From: CAYTPI01 sp964439625
GTDB taxonomy: Bacteria; Chloroflexota; Anaerolineae; Aggregatilineales; UBA3940
DNA: 64,000 nucleotides
Direction of reading: 5' to 3'
Assembly (NCBI GenBank): GCA_964439625.1
Contig: CAYTPI010000012.1
Coordinates: 1-64,000, forward strand
The position numbers and the translations under genes were made by a program. This document shows, one piece after another, positions 33,492 through 39,807 of this stretch; position 1 is the first letter of the stretch; every line of letters starts with the position of its first letter. The notes under the pieces are model-generated. The model saw only the letters and a program-made list of their open reading frames with translations, was not told where the DNA came from and made no database searches.

Positions 33492-34676
33492 TTATGTGTA
33501 GGCTGCTTCCGTCAATACCGCCTCGATTGTGCGAGCAACCGTATCCAAATCCTCATCGCTGATCACCAAGGGCGGCAGCAACCGGATGACATTGGGCCCA
33601 GCCGACAGCGCAAGCACGCCGCGCTGTCGTAGTTCATTGAGGATTGGCTTAACGGGGCGGTCAAGCTCAATGCCGATCATAAAACCGCGCCCACGGATAT
33701 CGACAACCACATCAGTTGGCAGGCTGGCATTGAGACGTTCCATGAAGTCTGAGCCACGTTGACGCGCCCTCTGCATCAAGTTAGTGTTTTGCAGCACGTC
33801 TAAAACGGCTAGGCCCGCCGCACAGCCCATCGGGTGCCCGCCAAATGTGCTACCGTGTGAACTGAGCGGCATGTTGCCCAGCCGATCATTGAGGAGCACC
33901 GCCCCCATCGGTAACCCGCCCGCAATCGACTTGGCAAGGCAGACCATATCTGGGTCGAGACCCACTTCTTGGTAGGCAAATAAGCTCCCTGTGCGCCCAA
34001 AGCCCGTCTGGATTTCATCAACGATCAGCATGATACCATGCTCGCGGCACAGGCGTTGCACCGCCCGCAGATAGTCAACATCGGCAACATGGACGCCGCC
34101 ATACCCTTGAATGGGCTCAACGAGTACTGCGGCAATCGTACCATCGAGAACAGCCTCGAGCAGCTCGAGGTCGTTGTAGTCCACGTAGTGTACCTGTTGC
34201 AGCAGGCCATCGAACGGCTCGCGAATATTCTGATCCCACGTGGCACTGAGTGCCCCAAGTGTTCGCCCGTGATAGGCTTCTTTCATCGAGACAATGCCGC
34301 TGCGCCCTGTCAACAGATGGGCAAATTTGATCGCAGCTTCGACGGCCTCGGTGCCGCTAGTGCAAAGAAAGACGCGCCCCATACCTGTGATCGAACAAAG
34401 CATGTCCTGGTATTCGGCCCGAACAGGATTGTGGAATAGTTCGGGGCATACAAGAACTTGCGCCATTTGCTGCTGCATGGCGTCAACAAGGCGCGGGTGC
34501 CCATGCCCTAGATTAGACGCACCCTGCCCACTGACGCAATCAATGTAGCGCTTACCGCGGTCATCCCAGACGGATGCCCCCTCAGCGCGTATCACATTGA
34601 CATCCTGCTTCGCGTAGACGCCGCTGCTGGTTTTTTCTTCGATGATGTCTGGGTGAACAATGTTGGTCTTGATCAT
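33492..34676 (-). CDS. Class III aminotransferase (LysJ/ArgD-like)
   Basis: A 394-residue PLP enzyme. PLP contacts are Ser107-Gly-Thr109 (CTSGTEA), Asp220 in VDEIQTGFGRTG and the Schiff-base Lys249 in LAKSIAGG. Over its length it resembles LysJ of Thermus, which acts on LysW-bound amino-acid semialdehydes in lysine or arginine synthesis; acetylornithine aminotransferase is the close alternative. GAGGAG precedes the ATG. Two Ala-codon attenuators lie upstream (34704-35046), so supply of alanyl-tRNA appears to control it. That would also fit an enzyme whose product or amino donor is alanine. Confidence 0.88.
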   Translation of the reverse strand: MIKTNIVHPDIIEEKTSSGVYAKQDVNVIRAEGASVWDDRGKRYIDCVSGQGASNLGHGHPRLVDAMQQQMAQVLVCPELFHNPVRAEYQDMLCSITGMGRVFLCTSGTEAVEAAIKFAHLLTGRSGIVSMKEAYHGRTLGALSATWDQNIREPFDGLLQQVHYVDYNDLELLEAVLDGTIAAVLVEPIQGYGGVHVADVDYLRAVQRLCREHGIMLIVDEIQTGFGRTGSLFAYQEVGLDPDMVCLAKSIAGGLPMGAVLLNDRLGNMPLSSHGSTFGGHPMGCAAGLAVLDVLQNTNLMQRARQRGSDFMERLNASLPTDVVVDIRGRGFMIGIELDRPVKPILNELRQRGVLALSAGPNVIRLLPPLVISDEDLDTVARTIEAVLTEAAYT

Positions 34677-34703
34677 GATGATGTCTCCTCGGATTTAGGC
34701 TTT

Positions 34704-34743
34704 GTAAAACAAAAACGCCCGCTTCTCTATGAGAGAGCGGGCG
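34704..34743 (-). terminator. Attenuator terminator 2
   Basis: On the minus strand a 12-bp stem (34743-34732 with 34727-34716) with a 4-nt loop is followed by TTTTTGTTTT. Its 5' arm can instead pair with the end of leader ORF 2 (34777-34767; 10 of 11 positions), which would prevent termination. Confidence 0.85.
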
Positions 34744-34763
34744 CTGTGGAAAAACAAACGAAG

Positions 34764-34820
34764 CTACCGACTCTCTCGTCGCCAACGTGCTGCTGCTGCC
34801 TCTGCTGCTGCGAATGCCAT
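34764..34820 (-). CDS. Leader peptide 2 (Ala- and Arg-rich)
   Basis: An 18-codon ORF, MAFAAAEAAAARWRRESR. All seven Ala codons in the two runs are GCA, and four Arg codons follow. AGG lies five bases before the ATG; an in-frame ATG at 34862 is less likely because no SD precedes it. The last codons contain the antiterminator strand (34777-34767), so a ribosome reaching the stop would cover it and one stalled at Ala or the first Arg codons would leave it free. The peptide itself probably has no function. Confidence 0.75.
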   Translation of the reverse strand: MAFAAAEAAAARWRRESR

Positions 34821-34882
34821 TGTGGCCTGCGCTGCGTTGTGGGGTGTCGGTTGTACTGTCATTGTGTGCTACTATTCTTTAT

Positions 34883-34910
34883 CAATAAAAAACCACCCGG
34901 TTTTGGGTGG
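34883..34910 (-). terminator. Attenuator terminator 1
   Basis: CCACCC (34910-34905, minus strand) pairs with GGGTGG (34898-34893) and is followed by TTTTTTATT. The competing strand GGGTGGTCTGAA at 34961-34950 pairs with the same 5' arm plus TTCAGA beside it: 12 bp with one bulged G. Confidence 0.85.
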
Positions 34911-34960
34911 CTCTGAAATGCTGCGTTGTGTTGTTCCGCGTGCAAACAATTCAGACCACC

Positions 34961-35011
34961 CTATTGGGCTGCTGCTGCGTATGCTGCTGCGGAGATTTGT
35001 GTGTGCTTCAT
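34961..35011 (-). CDS. Leader peptide 1 (Ala-rich)
   Basis: A 16-codon ORF, MKHTQISAAAYAAAAQ. Six of the seven Ala codons are GCA and one is GCC. The pattern Ala3-x-Ala4 is the same as in leader 2. Its stop codon overlaps the first base of the antiterminator strand. The promoter at 35019-35046 places the transcript start at or one base before the ATG, so the ORF is probably read from a leaderless mRNA; no SD site exists. Confidence 0.75.
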   Translation of the reverse strand: MKHTQISAAAYAAAAQ

Positions 35012-35018
35012 GCAGTAG

Positions 35019-35046
35019 ATAATAGCATGTGATTCAAATAGATCAA
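35019..35046 (-). promoter_or_regulatory. Promoter of the attenuated aminotransferase transcript
   Basis: TTGATC (35046-35041), a 16-bp spacer and TATTAT (35024-35019) preceded by TGC make an extended -10 promoter. Transcription would begin at about 35012-35011, at the ATG of leader peptide 1. Confidence 0.7.
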
Positions 35047-35060
35047 GCGATTGGCGAAAT

Positions 35061-35537
35061 TCAGTTGCAGAACTGTTTCAACATGACATAACTATTGCCG
35101 TCATGGCGTACATCCTCAAAGCCGAAGCGTTGGTACAAGCGCCGGGCAGGGTTGCGCCCATCGACGTTTAGACCGACTTGCTCAAACTGACGGCTGGCGG
35201 CGATAAAGAGATGCCTCAGCAGGGCGCTACCCACACCCTGACCGCGAAATTTTGGCAGAACTGCAATGATTAACTCTGGCGTGTGGTCATCGATGTAAGC
35301 GTACCCCTTAACCAAGCGTACCCATGCTGCGCCAATTCTGCGACGCCTTTTCAGGGCGATGCTGCCGAGATCACCGGGCTGGCTGCCGAAGTCGCTCGCA
35401 TAACGGGCGATGTCAGGGTGCGTCGTGACACGGCGCGGTGGGGGCGTTTCGCCAGGGGGGACGAAGATCGCTTCGTAGAGCAGGTGATTTAGAAACTGCT
35501 GATCTTGGATAGTGGCAGCGCGATATTCAACATTCAC
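35061..35537 (-). CDS. GNAT-family N-acetyltransferase
   Basis: A 158-residue single GNAT domain. The acetyl-CoA loop is FRGQGVGSALL (about 104-114), and the C-terminal strand-helix ends with NPARRLYQRFGFE. These enzymes transfer acetyl groups to amines of small molecules or proteins; the substrate is unknown. It lies upstream of the attenuated aminotransferase on the same strand, but a promoter separates them. Confidence 0.88.
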   Translation of the reverse strand: MNVEYRAATIQDQQFLNHLLYEAIFVPPGETPPPRRVTTHPDIARYASDFGSQPGDLGSIALKRRRRIGAAWVRLVKGYAYIDDHTPELIIAVLPKFRGQGVGSALLRHLFIAASRQFEQVGLNVDGRNPARRLYQRFGFEDVRHDGNSYVMLKQFCN

Positions 35538-35614
35538 GGCTGGTGCAGTGGAAAGTACTCATTTGAGTTTGTATCATCACGCATGGTAACCCATACAGTG
35601 AAAACGAAACAAAC

Positions 35615-36364
35615 ATGCGCGTCGCTTTGATCGCGGATATTCACGGAAACCTTGCGGCACTAGACGCAACTCTTGCGGATATCGACCAGACGGGCGTTGA
35701 TAGGATTATCTGCTTAGGGGATGTCAGCGAGAGTGGCCCACATCCGGTGGCGTGCTTACATCGCCTGCTTGAACGCGAGATCCCAGTTGTGATGGGCAAT
35801 ACTGACGAGCGCATGCTAAACCCGCGCAGCCGGCAATCTGATGACGAAACGGTGCGCATCCTCGATGAGATTGAAGCGTGGAACGTGGCGCAGTTTAGTG
35901 AGGCAGACCGTGCTGCTATTGCGACATTTACACCGACGCTTGAGGTTGACCTTGGGCAAGAGCTATCTTTGTTGGGGTATCATGGTTCGCCGAAGGGCAA
36001 CCGTGATTTGATCAAAGCAACCTCAAGTTGGCGCCAGCTCGAAAGATGCTTTGCTGGCTGCGATCAGCAAGTGTTGGTGGGTGGGCACATCCACGAGCAG
36101 TTCGTGCGCCCCTATCGTCATCAAACGGTGTTGAATACCGGCAGCATCGGTGCACCTGCCATCTACTTGGATGAGGGCGGGTTAGATACCTTCCCTGAGC
36201 AATGGTTGACGCCGATCAGAGCGGAGTACGCTATGGTGGAGGTTGCTAATGGGCGTGTTAGCGTGCAACTGCGGCAGGTCGGGTATGAACGTAGCGGACT
36301 TGAAGAGTCCGTGCGAGCAAGTAAGATGCCGCATCAAGATTGGTGGTTGAGTAACTGGATGTAA
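35615..36364 (+). CDS. Calcineurin-like metallophosphoesterase
   Basis: A 249-residue YfcE/MJ0936-type phosphoesterase. Metal ligands are Asp8-x-His10, Asp36 (GDVSESG), Asn62 (GNTDER), a His in GYHGSP and GGHIHE. It should hydrolyse phosphodiesters or phosphomonoesters with a di-metal centre; the natural substrate is unknown. The conserved NTGSIGAP segment near residue 186 is typical. It is divergent from the GNAT gene and 72 bp before the Rieske gene. Confidence 0.9.
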   Translation: MRVALIADIHGNLAALDATLADIDQTGVDRIICLGDVSESGPHPVACLHRLLEREIPVVMGNTDERMLNPRSRQSDDETVRILDEIEAWNVAQFSEADRAAIATFTPTLEVDLGQELSLLGYHGSPKGNRDLIKATSSWRQLERCFAGCDQQVLVGGHIHEQFVRPYRHQTVLNTGSIGAPAIYLDEGGLDTFPEQWLTPIRAEYAMVEVANGRVSVQLRQVGYERSGLEESVRASKMPHQDWWLSNWM

Positions 36365-36436
36365 ATCCGCCTGCTACAAAAATTCAGACTGTATCGCCTG
36401 GGTCTGGGGGCCTGGGCATGGACGAGAGATAATCTA

Positions 36437-36763
36437 ATGCCAAACTTCAAGAAAATAGGGACGTTAGCAGAGATGCCGCCCGGTGAGCGGCTGGCTGTCG
36501 AACTCGAGGGTGATTTATATATCGTCGCGTTCAACGTCAACGGTGAGTTGTACGCCATCGAGGATTATTGTAGTCATCAAGACTTTGAGCTGAGTACCGG
36601 TGAACTGGATGAGTACTGCATTCAGTGCAACTATCACGGTGCCCGCTTTGACATTCGCGATGGCAGCGTCAAGGCGTTCCCGGCAAATAAGCCCATTCTG
36701 ACGTTGCCGATCAAGGCGGAGGGCGACGATATCTTGGTCGATATTGAGCCGCTGCTGGGATAA
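36437..36763 (+). CDS. Rieske-type 2Fe-2S ferredoxin
   Basis: A 108-residue single Rieske domain with ligands Cys45-x-His47 and Cys64-x2-His67 (CSH and CNYH). A third Cys (61) lies next to the second box. The size fits soluble ferredoxins that feed electrons to oxygenases or reductases (NirD-like or dioxygenase ferredoxins) rather than the bc1 subunit. No oxygenase is adjacent, so its partner is unknown. Confidence 0.9.
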   Translation: MPNFKKIGTLAEMPPGERLAVELEGDLYIVAFNVNGELYAIEDYCSHQDFELSTGELDEYCIQCNYHGARFDIRDGSVKAFPANKPILTLPIKAEGDDILVDIEPLLG

Positions 36764-36798
36764 CTGAATATCTTAACAAAATCTTAATGATCAATTCC

Positions 36799-36827
36799 TT
36801 GACAAATGCTTTTCTAATGCGTATCTT
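36799..36827 (+). promoter_or_regulatory. Strong promoter before the RNA block
   Basis: TTGACA (36799-36804), a 17-bp spacer and TATCTT (36822-36827). A consensus -35 at ideal spacing, with transcription starting at about 36834. No protein gene starts within 180 bp. Confidence 0.75.
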
Positions 36828-36833
36828 TCATAT

Positions 36834-36913
36834 GCCTAAGCCAAACAAATCAACCACCCCGCGGAGCACCTGCAGTGTTCCAGCTCGTTAGAGCAGACGC
36901 GGCGTGGTTTTTT
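36834..36913 (+). ncRNA. Compact three-way-junction RNA ending in a terminator
   Basis: From the promoter at 36799 a transcript of about 80 nt would end in six T (36908-36913). The closing stem pairs 36853-36863 with 36898-36908 (10 bp, one C-C mismatch). Inside lie two hairpins: 36864-36869 with 36875-36880, and GCTC/GAGC at 36883-36894 with a GTTA loop. It could be a free small RNA or a terminator/antiterminator in front of the tRNA array. I know no family with this form. Confidence 0.55.
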
Positions 36914-37594
36914 AGTTCATTGGCTAACCCATCAACCTGATGGGCGGCAAAACATAATTGTCAGCACGATATCCGGGCAGCAGCAAGCGCCCAAAACACT
37001 ATGAAAAGGAGGGTAACCTATGCGGGACTTACAATATGCCATAACTAATGAGCGCTCACAAGGGGAACCCTTGCTCATAGGTCGCTTGCTAAAAAGCGCG
37101 ATTTTCAACGCGCCAATGGCTGATGTAGTCAGCTTGCTGAACTTCACACCGGATAGCACCGATTGTGCAGTAGGCAAGCAGAACGGGTCAAAAGGCGGCG
37201 ATTGGTTGGTAGACAACCATGACCGCGCTACGGACTTTATCCGTACAGACCTAGACGGCTGCGGTACTGCGCAACGGGCATCCTCCCGCTGACAGTTACC
37301 CACTAACCCACTATCCAGACGAATTCGTCGAGCAGTGGTTGGGTGACGCAGCAAGCGGACACTCAGTAGCGCTCCCATGTTCACCGTCGGTTATCTGTGT
37401 TAACCCGTGGCGGCGTGCGTCTGGTAGGTACTTTCTGGACAACCATAACGGGTGGAATAGGCTAGGCACCTTCAGAATTGCCTACCCGACACCGCCGTCA
37501 CGCAGAAGCACCGATAACACAGCAAGACAGCTTAATCAACATAACACATGCGGCACACACCGCAGCACATTAACAACCGATGCACCAAACCATC
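36914..37594 (+). other. Hairpin-dense stretch before the tRNA array
   Basis: About 680 bp with one doubtful protein gene (37020-37292) and many local helices. These include 7 bp at 36928-36944, compound ATGAG/CTCAT plus CAAGGG/CCCTTG near 37048-37078, CGCTT/AAGCG at 37083-37098, GCTGA/TCAGC at 37119-37133 and GCTTGC/GCAAGC closing 37132-37179. Others are TGGTTG/CAACCA at 37203-37219, TACGGA/TCCGTA at 37229-37245, palindrome GACGAATTCGTC at 37319-37330, GGTTA/TAACC near 37390, a longer imperfect pairing of 37406-37430 with 37479-37504, and TGCGG/CCGCA at 37549-37564. A large structured RNA upstream of tRNAs is possible. Confidence 0.4.
37020..37292 (+). CDS. Possible small protein with a perfect SD site
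   Basis: A 90-codon ORF preceded by AAGGAGGG seven bases before the ATG, the best SD site in the region. The product has a mixed, soluble composition with an acidic second half (DNHDRATDFIRTDLDG) and matches no family I know. The same DNA is full of hairpins, so the reading frame may be coincidental within an RNA gene. The SD site is the main argument for translation. Confidence 0.4.
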   Translation: MRDLQYAITNERSQGEPLLIGRLLKSAIFNAPMADVVSLLNFTPDSTDCAVGKQNGSKGGDWLVDNHDRATDFIRTDLDGCGTAQRASSR

Positions 37595-37663
37595 ACGTCA
37601 CCGGGTTGGTAGCTCGCACCTATGGCAGGCGCGGCAAAGCAGGTTCGACTCCTGTATGACGTT
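37595..37663 (+). tRNA. Degenerate tRNA-like gene, anticodon read as UGG
   Basis: A cloverleaf can be drawn: acceptor ACGTCAC/ATGACGT (one mismatch), a weak D arm with a 5-nt loop, an anticodon stem with one A-C mismatch, and a sound T arm (GCAGG-TTCGACT-CCTGT). The loop gives UGG (Pro) but has A instead of the universal U33. It ends one base before the next tRNA. It may be a decayed or highly modified tRNA. Confidence 0.45.
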
Positions 37664-37664
37664 C

Positions 37665-37735
37665 TCGGGGGTAGTTGATCGGGTCAACAACACACTCTGA
37701 ATGTGGAGAAGTAGGTTCAATTCCTGCCCCCCGAT
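37665..37735 (+). tRNA. tRNA-Gln(CUG)
   Basis: 71 nt. Acceptor TCGGGGG/CCCCCGA is perfect; D arm GTTG/CAAC; anticodon loop CTCTGAA gives CUG; T arm GTAGG/CCTGC with TTCAATT loop. The discriminator is U and CCA is not encoded. The D loop is short and lacks the usual sequence. Anticodon identity follows from position 34-36. Confidence 0.75.
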
Positions 37736-37738
37736 TGC

Positions 37739-37811
37739 GTGTTTGTAGCTCAGCTGGTAGAGCATCCGTATGAAACACGGAAGGCCGCAGGTTCGACTCC
37801 TGCCAAACACT
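37739..37811 (+). tRNA. tRNA with GAA anticodon (Phe), copy 1
   Basis: 73 nt with all arms perfect: acceptor GTGTTTG/CAAACAC, D arm GCTC/GAGC, anticodon stem TCCGT/ACGGA with loop ATGAAAC, T arm GCAGG/CCTGC. Anticodon GAA reads Phe. The discriminator is U where tRNA-Phe normally has A, and the acceptor stem is unlike canonical tRNA-Phe. CCA is not encoded. Confidence 0.85.
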
Positions 37812-37816
37812 TAAGC

Positions 37817-37903
37817 ATTCTAAATGAGGTCGAAAGCGTAATATAAACTAGGGTATTGTGCTTTCGACCACCTTCCACTGACCAGGACACAATCATTTAG
37901 AAT
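37817..37903. other. Nested inverted repeat between tRNAs
   Basis: An outer 11-bp repeat (ATTCTAAATGA at 37817-37827 with its complement at 37893-37903) directly adjoins an inner 10-bp repeat (GGTCGAAAGC at 37828-37837 with 37860-37869). The inner loop (37856-37859, TTGT) can also pair with ACAA at 37889-37892, forming a possible pseudoknot. It could be a structured RNA spacer of the tRNA transcript or a small mobile element with terminal repeats. Confidence 0.6.
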
Positions 37904-37910
37904 CTATGAT

Positions 37911-37982
37911 GTACCAGTAGCTCAATGGGTAGAGCATCCGCTTGAAAAGCGGAAGGAATGGGTTCGACCCCCATCTGGTATT
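37911..37982 (+). tRNA. tRNA with GAA anticodon (Phe), copy 2
   Basis: 72 nt. Acceptor GTACCAG/CTGGTAT (first pair G-U), D arm GCTC/GAGC, anticodon stem TCCGC/GCGGA with loop TTGAAAA, T arm ATGGG/CCCAT. Anticodon GAA, discriminator U, no CCA. The acceptor stem is the same as in copy 3 and different from copy 1. Confidence 0.85.
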
Positions 37983-37985
37983 TAG

Positions 37986-38008
37986 ATCGCAACGCAAAGC
38001 GTTGCGAT
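37986..38008. other. Perfect 10-bp hairpin between tRNA copies 2 and 3
   Basis: ATCGCAACGC pairs with GCGTTGCGAT around an AAA loop. It has no T tract, so it is more likely a processing or spacer hairpin of a joint tRNA transcript than a terminator. Confidence 0.6.
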
Positions 38009-38017
38009 TACAGTTAT

Positions 38018-38090
38018 GTACCAGTAGCTCAATTGGTCAGAGCACCTGTTTGAAACACAGGGGGTACGGGTTCGAGCCCCGTCTGGTATT
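38018..38090 (+). tRNA. tRNA with GAA anticodon (Phe), copy 3
   Basis: 73 nt. Acceptor GTACCAG/CTGGTAT, D arm GCTC/GAGC with a 9-nt loop, anticodon stem CCTGT/ACAGG with loop TTGAAAC, T arm ACGGG/CCCGT. Anticodon GAA, discriminator U, no CCA. It is the last gene of the array. Confidence 0.85.
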
Positions 38091-38172
38091 TATGGATTGC
38101 AAAGTTGTTTGATTTCCTGTAAGTATGATTGAATGAGCTATCTTGACTCGGCAGCAGCAGAAAGAAAAACCT

Positions 38173-39093
38173 ATGATGGCAGCATCGCGAGCGATCCATT
38201 ACCGTAAGGGCACTGCTGAAGACATGCTTGAGGTGCAGCGCGTCTTCTTATGGGCTTTGTTTGACATGCTCAAAAAAGCGGGCGTGCTTGATTATGATTA
38301 CCCCAGTGATGAAGAAATCAAAGAGGATTGGCAAGCGAGACACATTTTCTATGAATACTTGACGGAGCACGCAGATCAATATTGGGTTGCGGAGCAGGCA
38401 GGGGCCATTGTCGGGTTCTCGCGTTCGGTGCGCTACCAAGCCTACCGCGAACTGACAGAGTTATTCATTGCACCCGATGTGCAATCTCAGGGGATTGGCA
38501 AGGAACTGCTGGCGTGGGCGATGCCGCCCGACGCAGACACCACTGACTTTCTCTATGCGACCAGTGATCCGCGAGCGCAAGCCAGATACATGAAAGCGGG
38601 CATGATGCCGCGCTTTATTGTCTATGAAGTGTATGGTAAGCCAGCCCCCCGCCTACAATCTGACCGGATTATAGCGCATGAGATTCAGGCAACCGATGAG
38701 GTGCTGGCGACACTCGCCGACATGGACCGCGACATGTTGGGCTTCACCAAGACAGAGTTGCACATCCGGTTGTTAGCGCGGCGCACGGGTTACTTCTACT
38801 ATGCCGACGACGCCATAATTGGCTACGGGTACGTTGGCCCTTACGGTAGCGGCCCCTTCGCCGCGCAGTCGCTGCATTGGTTCCCAGACATTCTCGCGCA
38901 CGCAGAGACCCGTGCCGCCGAACGAGGAGTCGAGTCGCTGCGCTTCAATATCCCGATGGGCAATCACGTCGCCCTGAAGTACATGCTGCACTTCGGTTAT
39001 CACTTTGATTCGCATCACGGTTTTGTGATGTCAAATAAGCCGCTGGGCCAGCTTGACAGTTACCTCTGGCCTGATCCGCCGCTGGTTGTTTAA
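38173..39093 (+). CDS. Double-GNAT acetyltransferase
   Basis: A 306-residue protein with an N-terminal GNAT domain (acetyl-CoA loop VQSQGIGKELL near residues 109-119) and a second, more degenerate GNAT-like half (about 160-300) with WFPDILAHAETRAAERG. Two-domain GNATs of this kind are often sugar or antibiotic acetyltransferases, or proteins with one active half. The ATG at 38173 is preferred to the TTG at 38143. The gene begins 83 bp after the tRNA array and may be read by run-through from it. Confidence 0.8.
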   Translation: MMAASRAIHYRKGTAEDMLEVQRVFLWALFDMLKKAGVLDYDYPSDEEIKEDWQARHIFYEYLTEHADQYWVAEQAGAIVGFSRSVRYQAYRELTELFIAPDVQSQGIGKELLAWAMPPDADTTDFLYATSDPRAQARYMKAGMMPRFIVYEVYGKPAPRLQSDRIIAHEIQATDEVLATLADMDRDMLGFTKTELHIRLLARRTGYFYYADDAIIGYGYVGPYGSGPFAAQSLHWFPDILAHAETRAAERGVESLRFNIPMGNHVALKYMLHFGYHFDSHHGFVMSNKPLGQLDSYLWPDPPLVV

Positions 39094-39434
39094 TGAGTAA
39101 GGCAATCGTATTAAAACACTGCGCAGTCTAGGTTTTCAGGCCCAAGCTCCCTAAAATCTACTACTTGAAGCTAGGGCAAGTGTGGGCGTTATGGATTGCA
39201 GCTCCTACGGTTGATCCTGATCGCTTCGGGCAATCGCTTGACAACGTCAATGAGCTGCGGTAAGTTATCGCTCGTTGTTAACCAAACACGCATTTAATAC
39301 ATAAATTATGTTCATTTTTGCGCTTCGCGGCATCGTCAACAGTGGTATGGGTATTAGCTTGGGCTCCTCAGAGGGCCGCAGGCTATTTCCGGTTGAGACG
39401 GTGTAAGCGCTATTTAGCTGAACTCGTAACGCAG

Positions 39435-39466
39435 AACGCCTCCCAATCGGGAGGCGTTTTTTGTTT
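39435..39466 (+). terminator. First terminator in the aceA leader
   Basis: A perfect 10-bp stem (39435-39444 with 39449-39458), 4-nt loop, then TTTTTTGTTTT. Confidence 0.85.
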
Positions 39467-39648
39467 TCAGCAGCAACCCTATACTGAACAACTTGGCGAC
39501 CAAAGGGCAGTCATAATGATAGATAATAAGCAGTTCCAGCAGTTTAATCTTAATGCCATGATGCGTACTTTCCGGTGTCGCTTTGCGCTGCTTATGGCTG
39601 CTGTCGTGCGGCTGGTTGATACTGCCCAATTCAATTCTGCTTTTCTCC

Positions 39649-39678
39649 CCGCTGATATCATCAGCGGTTTTTGTTTTG
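39649..39678 (+). terminator. Second terminator in the aceA leader
   Basis: A perfect 8-bp stem (39649-39656 with 39660-39667), 3-nt loop, then TTTTTGTTTT. It ends 130 bp before the aceA start. Confidence 0.82.
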
Positions 39679-39807
39679 CCTTCCAGCAACGGAAGGAGGT
39701 GCGTCGGCGGCAGCTTAAACCCATGTCCATTTGTTCGCGATCATTAATCGTCTGTTAAAGCCTACATTCGCAGCACATAGAATATAGAATAAAGAGGAGA
39801 TACAACC

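Larger units (their letters stand above)
39094..39807 (+). promoter_or_regulatory. Long leader of the isocitrate lyase gene
   Basis: About 710 bp lie between the acetyltransferase and aceA. TTGTTA with TACATA 17 bp later (about 39276-39304) is a possible promoter. Two intrinsic terminators (39435-39466 and 39649-39678) stand in tandem before aceA. Short ORFs start before each: 39308-39406 (32 codons) and 39516-39758 (80 codons, running through the second terminator). Neither has a run of one amino acid, and I found no clean antiterminator pairing. Conditional termination is likely; the signal is unknown. The first 200 bp hold nothing I can name. Confidence 0.45.

Noticed and set aside
36853..36908. 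A sixth tRNA in the small RNA before the array
   Set aside because: GCTC-GTTA-GAGC looks like a D arm, but no T arm or anticodon arm can be placed and a terminator closes the fold.
37339..37659. 106-codon plus-strand ORF
   Set aside because: It runs through the first tRNA-like gene, lacks an SD site and has a composition unlike a protein.
39414..39689. 91-codon minus-strand ORF in the aceA leader
   Set aside because: It is antisense across both terminators; its frame is a by-product of the leader sequence.
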